Positions 7,966 to 18,339 are shown, counted from the stretch's first letter. The stretch: 26,762 nt of DNA from Mycoplasma_H phocimorsus (GCF_030077865.1 NZ_JASDDP010000012.1); one strand, 5' to 3'. Numbers and translations are program-made. Notes: generated by a model not told the origin, from the letters alone.

Positions 7966-10668
7966 TTAATCTTTTAAATATCCATTTTTAAATAAATATT
8001 GAATATTTTCAATATTTAAATGGCCTTTATTATGTTTATCTTCCTTATCAAAGTAATAAATATGAGCCATTAAATTTTGTTTTGAATAAACATTTGAAAA
8101 AAGTGACCAGTTATAATCTTCTTTTCATCAGTTTTTACCAAATACTAATTCAGTTACTAATTCAGGTTTAATATTTTTTTGCTGTTGACTAGCTTCTATT
8201 GTAATTAATTTATTAATTATTCTGTGAAGCGCCTTTGAGAAACTTAATGGATTTCATTCGTTTCAAGTTATAAATTTACCAAATTTAACTCTTGAAATAA
8301 GTGTTAGTAATGCTACTACCCGATTAAGTGCATTAATATTTTCATTCTTTTTATCAAGTGTTGCATCTTCTCTTGGCAATACTCTTACTAAATTTCTAAT
8401 AATAGGTTTTAAAGCATATTCAAGTGATACTTTAAAATTTTCATATAATTTAAAAATATTTAAAAACATTCTAACTGATATACCTGGCGTTTTAAAGTTT
8501 TGAATTTCGCTAACAGTAATATCGCGTAATTCATTATTAATAAAATCCACATAAATTTGATCTAATCAGTGATTTTTTTCGACAATAACTTTCATTATTT
8601 CAATAAGACTTGGGAATAATTTTAATGATAATGTTGATTTATTTCTATCAACAATATTAAAAATTAATTCTTCAAATGATTGAGGTTTTTCTTGTAAAAC
8701 TTCTACAAGTTCGTAAAGAGCAACATCAAAAAAATCATTAATTAATTTAGCGAAAGCAGGAGTTTCTTTAACACTTTTTAATAATTCTGTAATATTAACT
8801 TCATTAAATTGATAATACTTTTCTTTAATGTTTGAAATTTCTAGCAATTTATTAATAATTGATCTTGATAATCTTCCATCAATGTTATTTTTTAACATAT
8901 ATCTAACTATTAACTTAGAAAACTGCGTTAAAGTTTTTCCATCTAAAACATTTTTATTAAGAATTATAGAAAGAAACTCTAAAAATAATTTTTCGTCTTT
9001 AAAAGTATTGAAAATAACTTTTGAAAGTATTGTTGAATTAATTTCTAATTTACCATTATTATATTGTTTATAGTAAGAAATATCATCAAACTTGTTTTGA
9101 AATTCTTGAAATATTTTAGGAATAATTTCTGATTTAGAAAAATTATCAAGCAAATTAAATAAGTGATAGTTTTCGTAAGATGTAAAATATTTCAAAATTG
9201 TTTGTTCAGGATCAATATCTCTAAATAAAGGTGAAGAAAGAAATATTCGCAATACTATTGGTGCTGGCGGCATAAAGTATGGATAACCCTTTTTAGAATT
9301 TTCTATTCAAAATTTTATTAATAAGTTTAAACGTTGTTTAAATCTGTCGCCAAACGTTCCATTGTTTAACTCATTATATAAGCGGCCCTCAACACTATCA
9401 ACACTTTTTAGATCATAATCAATGTCATTATTAAATACTTTTTTTACTAAATCTTTTTCATTGCCTAAGTCAATAATTTTATCAATTTTAAGAATTGAAG
9501 AAAGGTGTTGTTGTGAAAAGTCAGGAGAATTTTTAACAAACTCTTTATTTGTTGTAAATGCTAAAAAAAGCTCTTGTGCTATTCTTTTATATCCTTTAAA
9601 ATCAGGATGAATACCAAAAATACCTTTTGTTAAACTTTCTTTATTTTTTCATCAATAAGCAGTGTCATATAAATCAATAATATGAATATTTTCAAGGTTT
9701 TTAGGATTTAATAATTTATGATTGAAATTCATATTAAAAAAGCTAACAATTTCTTTAGTTAATTCGACATTCGCAAATTCAGGAAATAATTCTTTAAATA
9801 ATGATTCAAAAACATCTTTAACTCTTAACATTGGAGTTGGATATTTAATATAATATATTTGTGCTGTTGAATTAAGAGCTAATAATTTTTTTGCAAATAT
9901 TTCTAAATCATTAGCAATTCAATCAGAAATGTCATTTAATAATGGTTTAATAAATTTTTTTAAATAAGTCTTAGGATCTTCTGATTTTAAAAATTCACGA
10001 TATCTAAATTCTTCAAAAAATGCTTTACCTAAATATTTAAGATAATCATTAGCTCCAATTGTAATAGTAATTAAATTAGCATCCTTAATTTTTGCAATAA
10101 TATCATTAGAAAGATTTCTTCTTGAAAAATCAAGATTATTAATATCTTTATTAAATAGACCGTCAATTTCCTTAATATCTTCATCGCTTGAAGAAGGATC
10201 TAATAAAGTATTTCATTGACTTAAGGTTGACCCGCTAACAGCTTCATTATAAAAGCTTTTGATTATATTAGGTTCAGCTTTTCTTAAGTATTTTACAAAG
10301 AAAGTAGGGTAACCATGGCCTGTTAATTGTGTTTCTTTTAACTCTCCTTTTTCAATCTTTTCTACGCCTTCAGAAAAACCTTCAGTAATTGAATCGCCAA
10401 TTGCTACATATTTAATTGGATTAGATAAATTAAAAATAGGGGTTTTCTCTTGTTTTTCTTGTTTAACTTCAGAATTATTAATTTCTAGTTTTTTAATTTC
10501 TGGTTTTTTATTATTTGTTTCACTTTGTTTTGTTTGCGAATCTTTCAATTTATCCATAATTACCTTTTTTCCTTCTTGATTGTTCTGTTTATACAAAATT
10601 ACTCCTAAAGAAATGGAGCTAGTGGCTAAAATTGTTGATATGGCTATTGGTATAATTTTCTTTCTCAA
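7966..10668 (-). CDS. Membrane-anchored SGNH/GDSL-family hydrolase (900 aa)
   Basis: A large surface protein with an N-terminal SGNH (GDSL) esterase/lipase domain. Residues 7-27 form a hydrophobic anchor without a lipobox cysteine, unlike its neighbours. The SGNH blocks are visible: block I IGDSITEG (Ser93), block II AVSGST (Gly146), block III IGAND (Gly205, Asn207) and block V GIHPDFKGY (His354). The Asp normally three residues before that His is Phe351. Residues from about 400 to 900 are a helical region of the type seen in the adjacent lipoproteins, ending WNPLSFSK and LVFGK. The enzyme would hydrolyse ester bonds in lipids or acylated sugars outside the cell; the substrate is unknown. The start is TTG (10666-10668), chosen because TAGGAG lies 8 bases upstream and no ATG fits. 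First gene of a unit with the 628-aa lipoprotein. Confidence 0.88.
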
Positions 10669-10704
10669 AATATTCTCCTAATGCTTTTAAAATATTAATT
10701 TAAA

Positions 10705-10710
10705 ATTATA
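10705..10710 (-). promoter_or_regulatory. -10 element for the SGNH hydrolase gene
   Basis: TATAAT on the minus strand, 36 bases upstream of the TTG start at 10668. I see no recognisable -35, which is common in mycoplasmas. It would also drive the downstream 628-aa lipoprotein gene. Confidence 0.5.
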
Positions 10711-10866
10711 ACAAATTAAGTAAATTAAAAATTTAATTTTTTATTTATATAATATCTTTAAAAAAACTAAACATTATAAAGCATATATCTAAAAACGAAG
10801 TGATTAAAGTAACTTTTACATCATCAAAAATTGCTCTTTTAAATGTACTTAAATTATTCTAAATTT

Positions 10867-10897
10867 TTGGCTTAATTATATTTGCTTATATTATAAT
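10867..10897 (+). promoter_or_regulatory. Promoter of the D-lactate dehydrogenase / aquaporin unit
   Basis: TATAAT at 10892-10897, with TTGGCT at 10867-10872 as a possible -35 (spacing 19, longer than ideal). The leader would be about 30 bases and carries GAGGAG at 10921-10926 before the start codon. Confidence 0.5.
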
Positions 10898-10932
10898 ATA
10901 AATTGTTTTTAAACATTATAGAGGAGAAGATA

Positions 10933-11970
10933 ATGAAAATTGCGTTTTTTGATGCAAAACAATATGATATATCATCATTTAATGAAGAAAATAAAAATAG
11001 ACATGAAATTGTTTATTTTACAGAAAATTTAACAAAAGAAAATGCTCATTTAGCTCAAGGTTTTGATGCGGTTTGTGCTTTTGTAAATACATGAGGTACA
11101 GCAGAAATCCTTGAAGAACTTGCAAAATATGGTATTAAATTTTGATTACAAAGATCAATGGGTTATGACAAAGTTGATCTTAAAAAAGCAGCTGAATTAG
11201 GCATTAAAGTATATAGAGTATTTAATTATTCAGCTAGAGCAATTGCTGAACATGCTTTAACATTAATGCTTGCCTTAAACAGAAAGCTACCTTCTGCAAT
11301 TTCTAGAGTTAGAAAATGTAACTTCTGTTTAAACGGTCTTAATGGAAAAAATATTAGCGAATCTACTGTTGGGGTAATTGGTGCCGGACAAATTGGTCAA
11401 GAATTTATTCATCTTGTTAAAGGAATGGGGGCTAGAGTTATTGCATTTGATGATTTTGCAAGAGCAAATAGACCTGAGATAGCTAATAAATTTGGTTTTG
11501 AATTTGTAGATTTTGAAACATTAATGAAAGAAAGCGATTTCGTTTCATTACATGCTCCAAGTTTACCTTCTACATATCACATTATTAATAAAGATTCATT
11601 AAAATTAATGAAAAAAGATGCAATTATTATTAATACAGCTAGAGGTGCTTTAGTGTGTATTGAAGATATTTGTAAAGCTCTTGAAGAGGGAATTATTGGT
11701 GGATTTGCTGCCGATGTTCTTGAAAGAGAAGAAGGAAGATTTTATGAAGATCTTTCTTGCAAAGAAGAAATTATTAAATCAAGTGATAAAGAATGAGCTG
11801 AATTATTAAATAGAGAAGATGTAATCATTACTTCTCATCAAGCTTTTTTAACAGACCTTGCTCTTTCTCAAATTGCTAAATTTACACTTGAAAATGCTGA
11901 TTGTGCTCAAAAAGGTGACTTTGAAAAAACATTAGTATTACTAGAAAACGGGAAAGTTCAAAACGGTTAA
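10933..11970 (+). CDS. ldhD: D-lactate dehydrogenase (D-2-hydroxyacid dehydrogenase family)
   Basis: A cytoplasmic enzyme that reduces pyruvate to D-lactate with NADH, recycling NAD after glycolysis. The 345 residues match the usual family length of about 330-345. Residues 147-155 (GVIGAGQIG) are the Rossmann dinucleotide-binding loop, and DD at about 173-174 follows at the end of the next strand, as expected for NAD preference. The catalytic triad is in place: Arg237 (NTARG), Glu264 (DVLERE) and His302 (TSHQAF). The ATG at 10933 has GAGGAG at good spacing, so I reject the upstream TTG at 10903. The aquaporin gene starts 3 bases after its stop. Other 2-hydroxyacid dehydrogenases look similar, but the overall pattern (HAPSLPSTYHIIN, then LEREEG and FYEDLS) fits D-LDH best. 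Confidence 0.88.
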
Positions 11971-11973
11971 TAT

Positions 11974-12975
11974 ATGAAGATAAATTTATTTGAGTATTTT
12001 AAGATTGGAAAAAGACCTGATGCTGTTGAACCAAATAGTAAATTAAATTGATTTAAACATTTATTAAGTGAATTTATTGGTACAATTTGATTATCATTTT
12101 CACTAGTAATTTTAGCTGTTTATGTGGGAAGTGCTGAAGAAGCACATGGACAAGTTGGAACTATTATTAATCATGCTGCTAGAGTAGAAGATTATTTACA
12201 AAATATTCCATTTGTAGCTATGTATGCTGGTTTTATATCAGTAGGAATTGCTTTATTTGTTTTTTTAAGATGATCTTGTGATCTTAATCCTGCTGTTACG
12301 CTTTATAGATGAATAAATGGAACAAATACAACATTATATGCATTTGCAAAAACAGTTATTCAATTTATAGCTGCAATTATTACAGCACTAATTATTTATG
12401 GTCTTGGAAGTTTAACTAGTCCAATTGATGCAACTAACTCAACTTTTGATGCAATTGCTGCAACAAAAAAAGATTTTTTAGTTTGAAATGATAATAATGC
12501 TGCTTCAGGATTTGCATTAATATTCTTTGGCGAATTATTAATTACATTAATTTTACTTTGACCAATTTTTACAAAAAGAATTTCAGACAAATACCGTGAT
12601 TTATTTATTATGGTTATAATTGTTTTTTCAGTTGCTATTGGTATTCAAATTGGTACAGCAGCTATTAATCCTGCTAGAGGATTAGCACAACAATTGCCTG
12701 ATTTAATTTTTGGAATTAAAAATGGCTCAACTGCTTATGCTTCTGCTAAGTCAGTATTGGGAGCTGGTGCGTCTCATGAAGCATTATTAGAATACGCTTC
12801 ATGAGAATTAGGTTTTTCAACACTATTTATGTTTTTAGGTTGTTACTCAGCACCTATTGTTTATGCGCTATTACAAGGATTTACAGATAAATTTGTTAAT
12901 CCATTTGTTGTTAGAGTTATTGGATGAAGAAACTTTAAAAAAGATGCTTTAATTTCTAATAAGGATAGAAGATAA
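11974..12975 (+). CDS. MIP-family channel (aquaglyceroporin)
   Basis: An integral membrane channel of 333 residues for water, glycerol or other small uncharged solutes. The two half-helix NPA motifs are present: DLNPAVTLYRW (Asn105) and AAINPARGLAQQLP (Asn232), the second followed by the conserved pore Arg235. Hydrophobic segments at about 33-50, 81-98, 116-137, 157-181, 207-228 and 270-295 fit the six-helix fold. The hydrophilic loops at 51-80 and 240-268 are longer than in GlpF of Escherichia coli. No Shine-Dalgarno is evident, and the start lies 3 bases after the ldhD stop, so translation is probably coupled. Glycerol uptake is the usual assignment, but the partner gene suggests lactic acid as another possible substrate. 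Confidence 0.88.
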
Positions 12976-12982
12976 TAAAATA

Positions 12983-13018
12983 AAAACTTAACCTGCTTGA
13001 ATTTTAAGGTTAAGTTTT
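12983..13018 (+). terminator. Rho-independent terminator of the ldhD-aquaporin unit
   Basis: AACTTAACCT (12985-12994) pairs with AGGTTAAGTT (13007-13016), with flanking A and T runs extending the stem and a run of eight T on the plus strand. It starts 7 bases after the aquaporin stop. Confidence 0.8.
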
Positions 13019-13043
13019 TTTTATAATTTGCAATATTAACAAT

Positions 13044-13082
13044 AAAAAACTAAAAACTCATAATTGCGTTTTTTAGTTTTTT
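13044..13082 (-). terminator. Terminator of lepA
   Basis: AAAAAACTAAAAA (13044-13056) pairs with TTTTTAGTTTTTT (13070-13082). On the minus strand the stem ends in a T-run. It overlaps the last codons and the stop of lepA, and sits back to back with the plus-strand terminator at 12983-13018. Confidence 0.65.
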
Positions 13083-14866
13083 ACATTTGTTTTAAGAACT
13101 TTAATAAATGCTTCTTGAGGAATTTCAACAGATCCAAATTTTTTCATTCTTTTTTTCCCTGCTTTTTGCTTTTCAAGTAATTTTTTTCTTCTAGTTACAT
13201 CGCCACCATATAGTTTAGCCGTAACATCTTTTCGATAAGCTTTAATAGTCTCTCTAGCAATAATTTTCCCGCCAATTGCTGCTTGAACTGGAATTTCAAA
13301 AGATTGACGAGGAATTACTTCTTTTAATTTAGATACTAATTCTCTTGAGCGTTGATATGCTTTATCTTTATGAACAATCATTGAAAAAGCATCAATTTTT
13401 TCGCCATTAAGAAGAATATCTGTTTTAACAAGATCACTAACTTCTTCGCCTATTAATTCATATTCAAAAGAAGCATAGCCTTTTGAAAGTGATTTTATCT
13501 TATCAAAAAAATCAAAAATAATTTCTGCTAATGGCAGCTCATAAATTAATTTTCTTCTACTTACATCAATAAATTCTAAATCAATATATCTACCACGACA
13601 AGTTTGACACAATTCCATAATTGAACCAATAAATTCATCAGGTAATAAAATACTTGCTCTAATATATGGTTCAGTTATTTCTTTAATAAATGTTTTATCA
13701 GGTAATAATGCGGGGTTAGAAATTTTTTCTATACTTCCATTAGTTAAGTAAACTGAATACTCTACTGATGGAGCGGTCGCAATTACGCCAATATTGTATT
13801 CTCTATCCAGTCTTTGTTGTAATATCTCCATATGTAAAAGACCTAAAAAACCAATTCTAAATCCAAAACCAAGTGCTTTAGTTGACTCTTGTTCTCAAGT
13901 AATTGAAGAATCAGAAAGTGATATTTTTTCAAGCGATTCTTTTAAATTATCATAATCAAGAGTATCAATTGGGTAAAATCCACTATAAACAACAGGTTTC
14001 ATTTTTTTATAACCTGGTAAAACATTTTTTGTTGGAAATTCTACTGAAGTAATGGTATCACCAACTGCAACTTCTTTGGCATCTCTAATAGATGCGGCAA
14101 TTCAGCCAACTTCTCCTGCTTCTAAATAATCTTTCTTAATTTCAAAAGGAGATTTAACTCCAAGTTCTGTTACATGATATTCAGCATTATTAGACATAAA
14201 TTTTATTTTTTCATTTTGTTTAACAACACCATCAAAAATTCTTACTAAAAGAACAACTCCACGATATGGATCAAAATAAGAATCAAAAATTAAGGCTTTA
14301 AGCGGTTTTAAATCATCGGCTTCTTTTGGTTGAGGAATATATTTAATAATTGCTTCTAAAACTTGTTCGCAATTAAGGCCTGTTTTAGCTGAAATCTCAA
14401 CAGCATTATCAGCTGGGATTCCAATAATATCTTCTATTTCATTTTTTACTTTTTCAACATCGGCACTAGGTAAGTCAATTTTATTAATAATTGGAATAAT
14501 TTCTAAATTATTTTCAAGCGCCAAATAAACATTAGCTAATGTTTGTGCTTCTATTCCTTGTGTTGCATCAACAAGTAGTAAAGCCCCTTCACTAGCTGCT
14601 AATGAACGAGATACTTCATAAGTAAAATCAACGTGGCCTGGCGTATCAATTAAATGAAAAGTATAATCCTTATATTTTATTTGGGCAGCATTTAATTTGA
14701 TGGTAATTCCTCTTTCACGCTCAAGATCCATTGTATCCATCATTTGTTCTTTTAATTCTCTTTTGCTAAAAGTATTAGTCAACTCTAAAAGACGATCCGC
14801 TAACGTTGATTTTCCATGATCAATATGAGCAATAATCGAAAAATTTCTTATTTTAGATTTATTCAT
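13073..14866 (-). CDS. lepA: Elongation factor 4 (LepA), ribosome-associated GTPase
   Basis: A translational GTPase that acts on the ribosome, where it has been linked to back-translocation and to ribosome assembly or initiation. The 597 residues match the family length of about 600. The G motifs are clear near the N-terminus: AHIDHGKST (G1), RGITIK (switch I), DTPGHVDF (G3) and NKIDLP (G4). The LepA-specific central part (FGFRIGFLGLLHMEILQQRL) and the basic C-terminal domain (AKLYGGDVTRRKKLLEKQKAGKK) are intact, ending KTNVKN. Two in-frame UGA codons are read as Trp. The gene stands alone between a convergent and a divergent neighbour. TATAAT lies only 7 bases before the ATG and there is no Shine-Dalgarno. 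Confidence 0.97.
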
Positions 14867-14873
14867 AATAAAA

Positions 14874-14879
14874 ATTATA
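14874..14879 (-). promoter_or_regulatory. -10 element of lepA, placed for a leaderless mRNA
   Basis: TATAAT on the minus strand, separated from the lepA ATG (14864-14866) by only 7 bases (TTTTATT). Transcription from a normal distance would start at or next to the A of the start codon. No clear -35 is visible. TTAATA about 18 bases upstream is the nearest candidate. Confidence 0.6.
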
Positions 14880-14933
14880 CAAAACTTAAAATCTTATTAT
14901 TAATAAATTAATTTTTTATTAAAACGACAAAAT

Positions 14934-14985
14934 AGTTATTTTTTAAAAAACTAAATTTTTAAATAAAAAATTTAAAAAAATAACT
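14934..14985. repeat. AT-only imperfect inverted repeat between lepA and pepA
   Basis: AGTTATTTTTTAAA (14934 on) pairs with TTTAAAAAAATAACT (ending 14985) with one bulged A, and an inner AAATTTTT / AAAAATTT stem continues it. It lies between two divergent promoters. It may be an operator, a flexible spacer or simply low-complexity DNA. Confidence 0.4.
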
Positions 14986-15057
14986 TTTTTGTTTTTTAAG
15001 TTAATAATTTAAATCTTTTATTTATATGAATTTGCATATTTAATTTTTTATTTAAAA

Positions 15058-15063
15058 TATAAT
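15058..15063 (+). promoter_or_regulatory. -10 element of the pepA operon
   Basis: TATAAT, 39 bases before the pepA ATG. TTGCAT at 15032-15037 is a possible -35 but the 20-base spacing is poor. It probably drives the five-gene run to 19654. Confidence 0.5.
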
Positions 15064-15102
15064 AATAAAAGTTATAAATATAAAATAACATAAGGAGGCT
15101 TG

Positions 15103-16440
15103 ATGAAAATTATTAATCAAGTAAGAGATGAGTTTCAACTTAAATTAGAGCTAGTAGATAAAAAAATTGAAGATAAATATTTTTTGTCAGAAGATTACTC
15201 AGCAAAAATTTATAAACTTGAAATTGAAAAAGAAAAATACAATTATCAATTATTATATAAAACGCTGCTTGAGATTTTTCCAAAACTAAAAGTTAATACT
15301 GCTTTAATTGTTGATAGCTTTATTAGTCATTCACTTGAGATTAATGAAGCAATAAAAGCAATTATTTATGCTTATCACTTTTCTATGGACGAAAAATTTT
15401 TACTAAAAAAAGAAAGCAAACAAAGCCAAGTCGAGCATTTCATTTTTACAAATTCATCATATTGTAAAAATGAAATTATTAAAACTAATGAAATATCTAA
15501 AAATATTACTTGAGTCAAAAATTTACAAGTTATGCCGCCTAATATTTGCACATCGACTTGATTAGCGCAGGAAATTGTTAATAAAATTAATAATGCCAAT
15601 ATTCCAAACTTAAATGCTAAATACTTAGATAAAAAACAAATGAAACAATTGGGGATGAATTTAATTCTTTCTGTTAATAAAGGGTCGTCTTTTGATGCTA
15701 GGTTAGTTGTAATTGATTATAGCCCAAATCCTGATGATAAACAAAGATTAGCATATGTAGGAAAGGGAATTACTTTTGATTCTGGCGGTTATAATATTAA
15801 AACCGGGAAATATATGTTAGGCATGAAATTTGATATGTCTGGAGCTGCTATTTGTGCTGGTGCGATAATGAGTATTGCTAGTTTAAAAGGAAATAAAAAT
15901 GTTAGTGCTATTTTGCCATTAACTGATAATAGACTTAATAATGACGCTATTTCTCCTGATATGGTTATTCAAGCAATGAATGGTTTATTTGTAGAAATTG
16001 AAAATACTGATGCTGAAGGAAGATTAGTTCTTGCTGATGGAATTACTTATGCTGAACAAATAATTAAAGCTGATACTATAGTTGATGTTGCAACATTAAC
16101 TGGCGCTATAGTTACAGCTTTAGGAAGAACTTATTCAGGAATTTGAAGTACAAATGATGAAGTTTATTCAAAATTTGAACAAGCTGCTAATGCTCAACAT
16201 GAATTAATCTGAAGAATGCCAATGCATGATGATTTTCAAGATAATAATTTAAAAACTAATATTGCTGATATTAAAAATTGTTCTGAAATTACGCTTTCTG
16301 ATTGTAATGACGCGGCAATGTATTTAAGTAAATTTCGCGAAAAGGCCGATTATATTCATTGCGATATAGCTGGTAGCGCTAAACTTAATAATGAGCCGCA
16401 AGCAATATTGCTAAAAACATTAGTGGAATTCGGGTTATAA
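15103..16440 (+). CDS. pepA: Leucyl aminopeptidase (M17 family, cytosol aminopeptidase)
   Basis: A two-metal exopeptidase that releases N-terminal amino acids from peptides in the cytoplasm, important in an organism that imports peptides. All residues that bind metals or act in catalysis in E. coli PepA are present at exactly the same spacing: Lys221, Asp226 (GKGITFDSGG), Lys233, Asp244, Asp303 and Glu305 (NTDAEGR), and Arg307. The 445 residues are slightly shorter than the E. coli enzyme (about 500), the reduction being in the N-terminal non-catalytic domain. The ATG at 15103 has AAGGAGG upstream. The TTG three bases earlier is too close to it. First gene of the operon; its stop overlaps the next start by one base (TAATG). 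Confidence 0.95.
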
Positions 16441-16868
16441 TGCAAAACGTAGATTATAAAAAGTTTTTTATTACAACAACTTTAACATTGCCATTTTTTT
16501 TAATATTAATATTTTCAATTATTGTTTATAAAGATAAATGACATGATGTGTCGGGGTTAAATATTTTTATTAATCAAATTAATGAAAATAAAGAATATAG
16601 AAATTACATGCCAATTGCTTCATTTTTATCAGTTATTAGTTTGATTGGTTTTTTTGTTACTAAAGATCTTTCAAAAAGATGATTTGGCTTTATCTGAATT
16701 CCTACAACAATTATTTCATTTATTATTACATTTAATATTATCGCTTATGTTGCTGGTATAGCTGCTATTGTTTTACTTTTATATGTATATATTTCTAATA
16801 ATGGATTTGGTGATAAAAGTGAAATAGAATATCGTAAAAAACTAGATGAGCAAGAAAGGATGTTGTAA
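16440..16868 (+). CDS. Small multi-pass membrane protein of unknown function (142 aa)
   Basis: I do not recognise this protein. It begins MQNVDYKKFF and has hydrophobic segments at about 10-29, 58-74 and a long one at about 85-123 that could be two helices, so three or four membrane passes. A short acidic/basic tail, EIEYRKKLDEQERML, follows. Three UGA codons read as Trp hide it in a standard-code translation. The start overlaps the pepA stop (TAATG) and its stop overlaps the tsaB start (TAATG), so it is translationally coupled at both ends. The Shine-Dalgarno is weak. Context gives no clear function. Confidence 0.75.
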
Positions 16869-17401
16869 TGAAATTACTTGTTGATACTAGTTCTAAAGAT
16901 TTATATGTGGCAATATTTTGACAAAATCGATTATATAAAAAAATTCATATTAAAGATATAACCAAAAAAGTTGATCCACTTGTAAATAATTTTCAGGCGC
17001 TATTAGCTGAAGATATTTCACTAATTGATAATATTAAAGAATATTATATTAATATTGGCCCAGGTTCGTTTACTGGTGCGCGTAGTGCATTAATATATTT
17101 TAAAACTTTTGCTTCAGTATTAAATAAGAGGGTATTTGTAAGTAATACGTTTGAAATTATTAACGCTTATAACAATGAATGTAATTTATATTTAAATGCT
17201 ACAAAATCTAATTCATTTAAGTGAAACTGTAATGACAAAAATATTGAAGTAATTGAAAAAAGTTTACATGAAATTGATATTGATTATCAACAAGTTGAAC
17301 AAAATATTGAAAAGGTATTTTCTAAGTTTTCTCCCATTGAATTAAATAGTATTATTGATCCATTGTATGGAAAAAAACCTCAAGTAGGAGCTAAGAAATA
17401 A
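16868..17401 (+). CDS. tsaB: tRNA t6A37 threonylcarbamoyltransferase complex subunit TsaB
   Basis: Partner and activator of TsaD in the complex that puts threonylcarbamoyl on A37 of ANN-decoding tRNAs. The sequence starts MKLLVDTSSKDLYVAIF, the ASKHA-fold first strand and loop, and contains the family motif INIGPGSFTGARSA. At 177 residues it is shorter than E. coli TsaB (231), the C-terminal half being reduced. This is a cautious assignment from motif and position, as it lies directly before tsaD. The start overlaps the previous stop, with AAAGGA 7 bases upstream, and its own stop overlaps the tsaD start (TAATG). Confidence 0.85.
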
Positions 17402-18339
17402 TGACAATATTGGGCATTGAAACTTCACATGATGATACATCTATTGCTTTGTGAAAAAACAATAAAATTATTGAATTTATTATTTTTTCACAAATAGATA
17501 TTTTTAAGGAATTTGGCGGAACTGTTCCAGAAATAGCTTCAAGAGAACACACAAAAAATATTCAAATTATTTTAAATAAATTATTAAAAACTATAAATTT
17601 TAAACAAATTGATTTAATTGCATATACATCTGAACCTGGATTAATAGGTTCATTGCAAGTAGGAAAATTATTTGCATATGCTCTTTCAAGTGCTTTACAA
17701 GTTGAATTAATGCCTATTAATCATATGTTAGGGCATTTATATTCGGTTAATATAGAAAAAGAAGCAATTAAATATCCTGCTTTAGCTTTAGTAGTTTCAG
17801 GAGGACATAGTGAAATTATTAAATGCGATTTTCCTGGTGATTATCAAATTATTGGTCAAACACAAGATGATGCTATTGGTGAAGTTTTTGATAAAATATC
17901 ATCCAAATTAAATCTAGGATTTCCTGGCGGACCAATTATTAACAAAATATATAATGAATCAACATTTGATTCATATATTAATTTTACAAAACCTAGAACA
18001 CTAAATGAATTTGATTTTTCATTTAGTGGTCTTAAAACACAAGTAATTAATTACCACAATAAACATCAATCTGAAGAAAACTACAATATTAATTTGGTTG
18101 TTTCCTCATTTATGGATACATCGATTAATTATTTATTAAGTAAGTTTAAACTTGCTATTAAAAAATTTGAACCTAATTCAATTATTTTATGTGGTGGAGT
18201 TAGTTCAAATTCAATTTTAAGAGAAAGGTTTTTAAAATTACATTCAAATGCTTTTATTCCTGAAAAAAAATATTGCCAGGATAATGCAGCAATGATTGCA
18301 CAATGTGCATTTGAATTAAAAAGGAGAAAAAATGTTTAA
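17401..18339 (+). CDS. tsaD: tRNA t6A37 threonylcarbamoyltransferase TsaD
   Basis: Catalytic subunit that transfers the threonylcarbamoyl group from threonylcarbamoyl-AMP to A37 of tRNA. The 312 residues span the whole ASKHA domain. The metal ligands are present: His108 and His112 (INHMLGHLYS) and Asp294 (CQDNAAM). Other family motifs are ILGIETSHDDTS, FGGTVPEIASREH, VVSGGHSE, GEVFDKISSKL and FSFSGLKT. It is a little shorter than E. coli TsaD (337). AGGAG lies about 10 bases before the ATG. The stop overlaps the next gene by 8 bases. TsaC and TsaE, the other members of the pathway, are not in this window. Confidence 0.96.

Noticed and set aside
10903..10932. TTG start extending D-lactate dehydrogenase by 10 residues
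   Set aside because: The extension covers the GAGGAG Shine-Dalgarno and has no ribosome binding site of its own. The family begins at the MKIAFFDAKQYD residues.
12396..12590. Minus-strand frame inside the aquaporin gene
   Set aside because: Antisense to a clearly conserved MIP channel, with no ribosome binding site or recognisable product.
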